64,000 nucleotides of DNA from HGM11368 sp051883395 (GTDB lineage: Bacteria; Bacillota; Clostridia; Christensenellales; UBA3700), in assembly GCA_051883395.1 (NCBI GenBank), contig JBJETQ010000002.1, positions 39,249 to 103,248 of the forward strand, written 5' to 3'. Shown here one piece after another: positions 60,692 through 64,000 of this stretch (the first letter of the stretch is position 1; each line of letters starts with the position of its first letter). The notes beneath the pieces were generated by a model. It saw nothing but the letters and a program-made list of their open reading frames with translations. It ran no database searches and was not told the origin of the DNA. The position numbers and the translations under genes are program-made.

Positions 60692-61933
60692 TTACCACCC
60701 GTTGAAAGTATCGTTTATTTCGTCTACTTGCTTGTCGTTGATTGGAACAATATCGGCAATTGCCAAAGCGGATATGATGGAACGTGCGCTGTAATCAAGC
60801 ACTTCCAGTCTGTCAAATGTCTTGGTTACGTTTCTGCCTATGGCAAATACCCCTTCGTTGTCGATTATGAGTGCAGGAGCTTTTGTATTGAGCAAATCGG
60901 AAACCTTTTTTGGCTCGGCAATTACGTCGTATTCCGCTCTTGTTACGTCTCTGAGCATTATGTAGCTTTCAGGAATAAGCCTTGCGTTGAGCGGTTTGTG
61001 CGCCACGGCAAAGCCCATAGTTGCGCTTGGCATAGATATTATGACGCAGTTGACTTCCGGTTTGTTGTCAAATATCTCCTTGATATAGGCAAGATATTTG
61101 GTGCTTTCAAAGGAAGACAAATTGCCGCCTGTGCAATAGACAATATCTGCCTGACTGACTGTCTTGCGGTCTGCGCTGTCAGGATTGAACAAAAATCCGT
61201 CGCCTGCTCTCACCGCAATCGTGCCAAAGGTAGACGCCATAAGCTTGTTGTTATAGCTTCTATGGCAAAAATCACAAATTTCCTTTTTGATATTTTCAAA
61301 AGCCTCGCTCTTGTCTTCGATTACGCAAAAATCTGCCTTTTTCAATTCTACTCTTTGCGGAATTTTTACTCCGCCGAGCATGCCTGCATTGATGAGCGTC
61401 TGGCATAGACAATCGAGCGTCTCATAGCGCATAAACGCCTTGTCCAGATTGCTGTCAGCCACAGTTGCGCCGTGGTTGTCCATCATAACTGCATTGTATC
61501 CCTTTTCGAATTGTGCCTTGACTATCTCGCCCAATTTGAGACTTCCGGGCAATTCGTAACATGACCCTACTACTTCTCCCAACACGTCCTGATAGACTCT
61601 TGCAACCGAAGAATCGGGTACTTTGCGTGCTGTGGCATAAGCTACCACCGCAGGCGCATGCGCATGAACGACAGCCTTGACGTCGGCTCTCATCTTGTAT
61701 ATATTGCTATGAAAAGGCAACTCCATAGAAGGAGCGTATTGCCCTATGCGAGTGCCGTCGGGCAATACTTCTGCTATATCGTTTACTTCGAGCGTTCCCT
61801 TATCCTTTCCGCTGGGCGTGATAAAAATGTGTCCGTCATCGTCGATTGCCGAGATGTTGCCGCCGCTGGTGGAAGTAAGAGAGCTATGATAAACTCTGTT
61901 CATTGTATCTAAAACTTTTTGTTTCATGTCCAT
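60692..61933 (-). CDS. fucA: Tandem class II aldolase, L-fuculose-phosphate aldolase-like, second domain degenerate
   Basis: 413 residues, about twice the usual 215. Domain 1 (1-~205) has the full class II aldolase set: STSGGNIS phosphate loop, Glu in SMELPFHS, zinc ligands HAHA near 93 and His in DNHG near 152. Domain 2 (~210-413) has the same fold order (LMASTFGTIAVRAGDGFLFNP...; PEVNCVIISMPSATMGFAVAHKP) but SGGN is STFG and HxH is SMPSA, so it cannot bind zinc. Domain 1 is predicted to split fuculose-1-phosphate to DHAP and L-lactaldehyde. Between fucI and the kinase; no strong ribosome site, probably coupled to fucI. Confidence 0.85.
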   Translation of the reverse strand: MDMKQKVLDTMNRVYHSSLTSTSGGNISAIDDDGHIFITPSGKDKGTLEVNDIAEVLPDGTRIGQYAPSMELPFHSNIYKMRADVKAVVHAHAPAVVAYATARKVPDSSVARVYQDVLGEVVGSCYELPGSLKLGEIVKAQFEKGYNAVMMDNHGATVADSNLDKAFMRYETLDCLCQTLINAGMLGGVKIPQRVELKKADFCVIEDKSEAFENIKKEICDFCHRSYNNKLMASTFGTIAVRAGDGFLFNPDSADRKTVSQADIVYCTGGNLSSFESTKYLAYIKEIFDNKPEVNCVIISMPSATMGFAVAHKPLNARLIPESYIMLRDVTRAEYDVIAEPKKVSDLLNTKAPALIIDNEGVFAIGRNVTKTFDRLEVLDYSARSIISALAIADIVPINDKQVDEINDTFNGW

Positions 61934-61935
61934 AA

Positions 61936-63693
61936 TTATTTATAAAGCGGTCCGTAATTTTTACAAGCTCTGTAATCTACGCTCTCCTTGTCTCCCGTAC
62001 CGAATGCCGTCCAGCAATGCGGTCTGAAAATTTCGTCGTCTTCTACGTTGTGCATATTGACAGGAATACGCAGCATGCTTGCCAGAGTGATAAGGTCTTT
62101 GCCTATATGTCCGTATGTAAATGCACCGTGATTTGCGCCCCAGTTTGCCATGACGGAATATACGTCCTTGAATGCCGACTTTTTGTCGCTGAGCCTTGGA
62201 GCAAACCACGTGCTTGGCCACGTAGGGTCGGTTCTTTTCCACAGCTTGGAATCTACGTCGTCAGGCAGAACCACAGTCCAGCCTTCCGCTATCTGCATGA
62301 CAGGTCCAAGACCGTCGATAAGATTGATTCTTACCATAGTAACCGGCATTTCGGCAGCTGTGCGGAATTGAGAACTGAATCCGCCGCCCCTGAAATATTG
62401 CAGGTTGGCTTGCGTCCATTGAGTTGCCCCCATGCACGCATTGACGTCTTCGTCTGTCATATTCCACCATTGTTTCATGACTGCTTTGCCGTCTTCTCTT
62501 GACATTGCGCTGCCGTCGAGAGCCGCAGCACCCGAATTGATAAGGTGAATAAAGCCGCCCGACGCTTTGCCGGTAGGTTTCCAGCCTGTTACTCTCTCAA
62601 CCGACTCCGGCGACCAGTACGTTCTTACGTCGGCAAATACGCTGGCTCTTTGGTTGAGCAATTTGCTGAACAGCATTGCCAGACCGTTGAGACAGTCGTT
62701 TTCGGTGGCGAGTGTAAACGGTTCTTTCTTGCCGTTCCAGTCAAACGTAGAGTTGAGAATGGCTTCGGTAAAGTCTCCGTTAGGCAACCAGTCCGTCCAC
62801 ATTCTCTGTCCCTGAAAACCGCCCGCAATGGCGTTTCTGCCAAGGGACTCCTCCGGATAGCCCATTTCTTTGAGCTTAGGATTGCCCAGCATAATATCCT
62901 TGATGACCAAAGTCATTTTTGCGATAAATTCCCATTGAGCGTCCTTTTCTTCTCTCGTCTTTTGCTCAATGTTGATATCCATTCCTTCCTTGCAATTCTT
63001 CTTTATCCACGCAAGTTCCTTTTCGTATTCCTGACGGTCGAATATGCCAAGCGTGATACGACGATTGATTTCTGACATGTCAACCCATTCTGCTCTTATA
63101 CCGAGATATTTTTGCAGGAAGTTTGCGTCAACGTAAGAACCGCCTATACCCATAGATACCGAGCCGAGTCCTACATATGCCTTGTTTCTCATTTCACCTA
63201 CCGCAAGTGCGCAGCGAGCAAATCTCAAAATCTTTTCCTGTACGTCGGCAGGAATAGTCTTGTCTCCGATATCCTGAACGTCTTTGCCGTAAATGCTGAA
63301 TGCAGGCAAGCCCCTTTGAGCATGCACAGCCATTGCTGCGGCAAGATAAACCGCACCCGGTCTTTCCGTTCCGTTGAAGCCCCACACAGCCTTGATAGTA
63401 TGTGGATTGACGTCGATAGTCTCGCTTCCGTAGCACCAGCATGGCGTTACTGACAGCGTTGCAACAACGTTGTTGGTTTCAAACTTTTCGGCGCATGCTG
63501 CCGCTTCTTTGCCGCCTGCAATCGTGCCGTCGGCTATAATAACTCTGGCAGGAGTGCCGTCGGTATAAAAAACGTTTTCTTCAATAAGTTTTTTTGCCGC
63601 CAAAGCCAGATTCATAGTCTGTTCTTCAAGGCTCTCTCTCACTCCCATACATCTTCCGTCGATAATAGGACGAATACCTATCGTTGCTCTCAT
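61936..63693 (-). CDS. fucI: L-fucose isomerase
   Basis: 585 residues from ATG 63693 (ATG 63699 is possible but is only one base from GGAG). Very close to known FucI: IGIRPIIDGRCMGVRESLEEQTMN, TPCWCYGSETID, AVWGFNGTERPGAVYLAAAMA, FSIYGKDVQDIGD, GFQGQRMWTDWLPNGDF (catalytic Glu/Asp region), ATENDCLNGLAMLFSKLLNQRASVFADVRTYW. Mn2+-dependent conversion of L-fucose to L-fuculose in the cytoplasm. Only about ten bases after tcdA, so read with it or from a promoter inside that gene. Confidence 0.96.
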   Translation of the reverse strand: MRATIGIRPIIDGRCMGVRESLEEQTMNLALAAKKLIEENVFYTDGTPARVIIADGTIAGGKEAAACAEKFETNNVVATLSVTPCWCYGSETIDVNPHTIKAVWGFNGTERPGAVYLAAAMAVHAQRGLPAFSIYGKDVQDIGDKTIPADVQEKILRFARCALAVGEMRNKAYVGLGSVSMGIGGSYVDANFLQKYLGIRAEWVDMSEINRRITLGIFDRQEYEKELAWIKKNCKEGMDINIEQKTREEKDAQWEFIAKMTLVIKDIMLGNPKLKEMGYPEESLGRNAIAGGFQGQRMWTDWLPNGDFTEAILNSTFDWNGKKEPFTLATENDCLNGLAMLFSKLLNQRASVFADVRTYWSPESVERVTGWKPTGKASGGFIHLINSGAAALDGSAMSREDGKAVMKQWWNMTDEDVNACMGATQWTQANLQYFRGGGFSSQFRTAAEMPVTMVRINLIDGLGPVMQIAEGWTVVLPDDVDSKLWKRTDPTWPSTWFAPRLSDKKSAFKDVYSVMANWGANHGAFTYGHIGKDLITLASMLRIPVNMHNVEDDEIFRPHCWTAFGTGDKESVDYRACKNYGPLYK

Positions 63694-63704
63694 TTCCATT
63701 CTCC

Positions 63705-64000
63705 TTATTCGTGTTGATTTTTATTATTTGGTGTCGTCAAATCATAGACGACCTTACTTGCTATTATCATTCCCGCTACGGACGGACACCATGCCACCGA
63801 CGACGGGGTAGGTTTACGCTCGCCTTCTTGCGCCTGCCTTCTGACAGACAATTGACGGGAACATACCGTCGTCAGACGCTTGATTCCATGAGCTTTGAGT
63901 TCTTTGCGCATCACCTTGGCAAGGGCGCAATTATTGGTATCGAATACGTCCTTGATTTCAAAAGCCGTCGGGTCGGTCTTGTTGCCCGTACCCATACTGC
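63705..64000 (-). CDS. tcdA: tRNA threonylcarbamoyladenosine dehydratase, C-terminal part (cut by window edge)
   Basis: About 98 residues in frame to the window end. MGTGNKTDPTAFEIKDVFDTNNCALAKVMRKELKAHGIK followed by KPTPSSVAWCPSVAGMIIASKVVYDL matches the C-terminal half of TcdA (YgdL/CsdL), an E1-like enzyme that cyclises t6A in tRNAs reading ANN codons. The N-terminal ATP-binding ThiF domain lies outside the window. Directly upstream of fucI with no room for a promoter between them. Confidence 0.88.
   Translation of the reverse strand, partial: SMGTGNKTDPTAFEIKDVFDTNNCALAKVMRKELKAHGIKRLTTVCSRQLSVRRQAQEGERKPTPSSVAWCPSVAGMIIASKVVYDLTTPNNKNQHE

Noticed and set aside
60692..61933. Two separate aldolase genes with a missed stop
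   Set aside because: The second half has lost its catalytic residues and has no start codon with a ribosome site at the domain boundary, so a single tandem protein is more likely.

Overview
This 64 kb window looks like a chromosomal segment of an uncultured, anaerobic, gut-type member of the Bacillota (Clostridia). The evidence is the gene content and order: a murB/PHP/whiA/dnaE/mtrB/pfkA cluster, CdaA, YitT, AsnA, a pyrophosphate-type phosphofructokinase beside an ATP-type one, strong AGGAGG-type ribosome sites and near-consensus -35/-10 promoters. L-fucose, alpha-galactoside, beta-galactoside and starch genes fit a glycan-feeding gut commensal. The lineage below class (possibly Christensenellales-like) is inference. 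No phage, insertion sequence, CRISPR array or plasmid function was seen.

Layout. 1-4.8 kb (minus): alpha-galactosidase, P-type ATPase and radC in overlapping frames. 4.8-9.1 kb: a 1417-residue membrane-anchored protein made of five degenerate ~250-residue repeats. 9.1-9.7 kb: nested palindromic repeats. 9.7-15 kb (minus): carA and a carB-dapF fusion behind an attenuator with a 16-codon leader peptide; divergent from it, purF and asnA (15.1-17.6 kb). 17.7-26.5 kb (minus): pfp, pfkA, mtrB (TRAP), dnaE, whiA, a PHP phosphatase and murB. 26.7-28 kb: aspartokinase with a palindromic promoter. 28.2-35.9 kb (minus): ppa, comEC, holA, a membrane protein, a degenerate M28 peptidase, cdaA and a DUF1015 gene, probably one transcript. 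36 kb: two tRNA-Leu genes. 36.5-38.9 kb: ZIP transporter, TPR protein and DUF4037 protein. 39-40.6 kb: oadG-oadB of a Na+ pump behind a cation-type riboswitch. 40.7-43.9 kb: a leaderless DUF3006 gene, fucO and a GH35 beta-galactosidase. 44-51.7 kb: lipoproteins, YitT, UppP, a DUF2804 protein and an HtrA-like protease. 51.8-57.3 kb: a MalQ-pullulanase fusion, a second GH36 alpha-galactosidase and a free CBM20 domain. 57.3-64 kb: rlmA, a ROK regulator, and fucI-fucA-kinase downstream of tcdA.

The most unusual point is the carbamoyl-phosphate synthase locus. CarA has lost all three glutaminase catalytic residues (Cys, His, Glu), and CarB carries a complete C-terminal DapF-like domain in which the second catalytic Cys is Ser. 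With ammonia-using AsnA next door this suggests ammonia-driven nitrogen chemistry. Catalytic decay recurs in the ComEC metallo-beta-lactamase domain, the M28-like protein and the second half of a tandem FucA. A short motif (AAAAGTCGATACGTATCG-like) sits at or just after the stop codon of at least five genes. The window also holds several very compact promoters and one probable leaderless gene.
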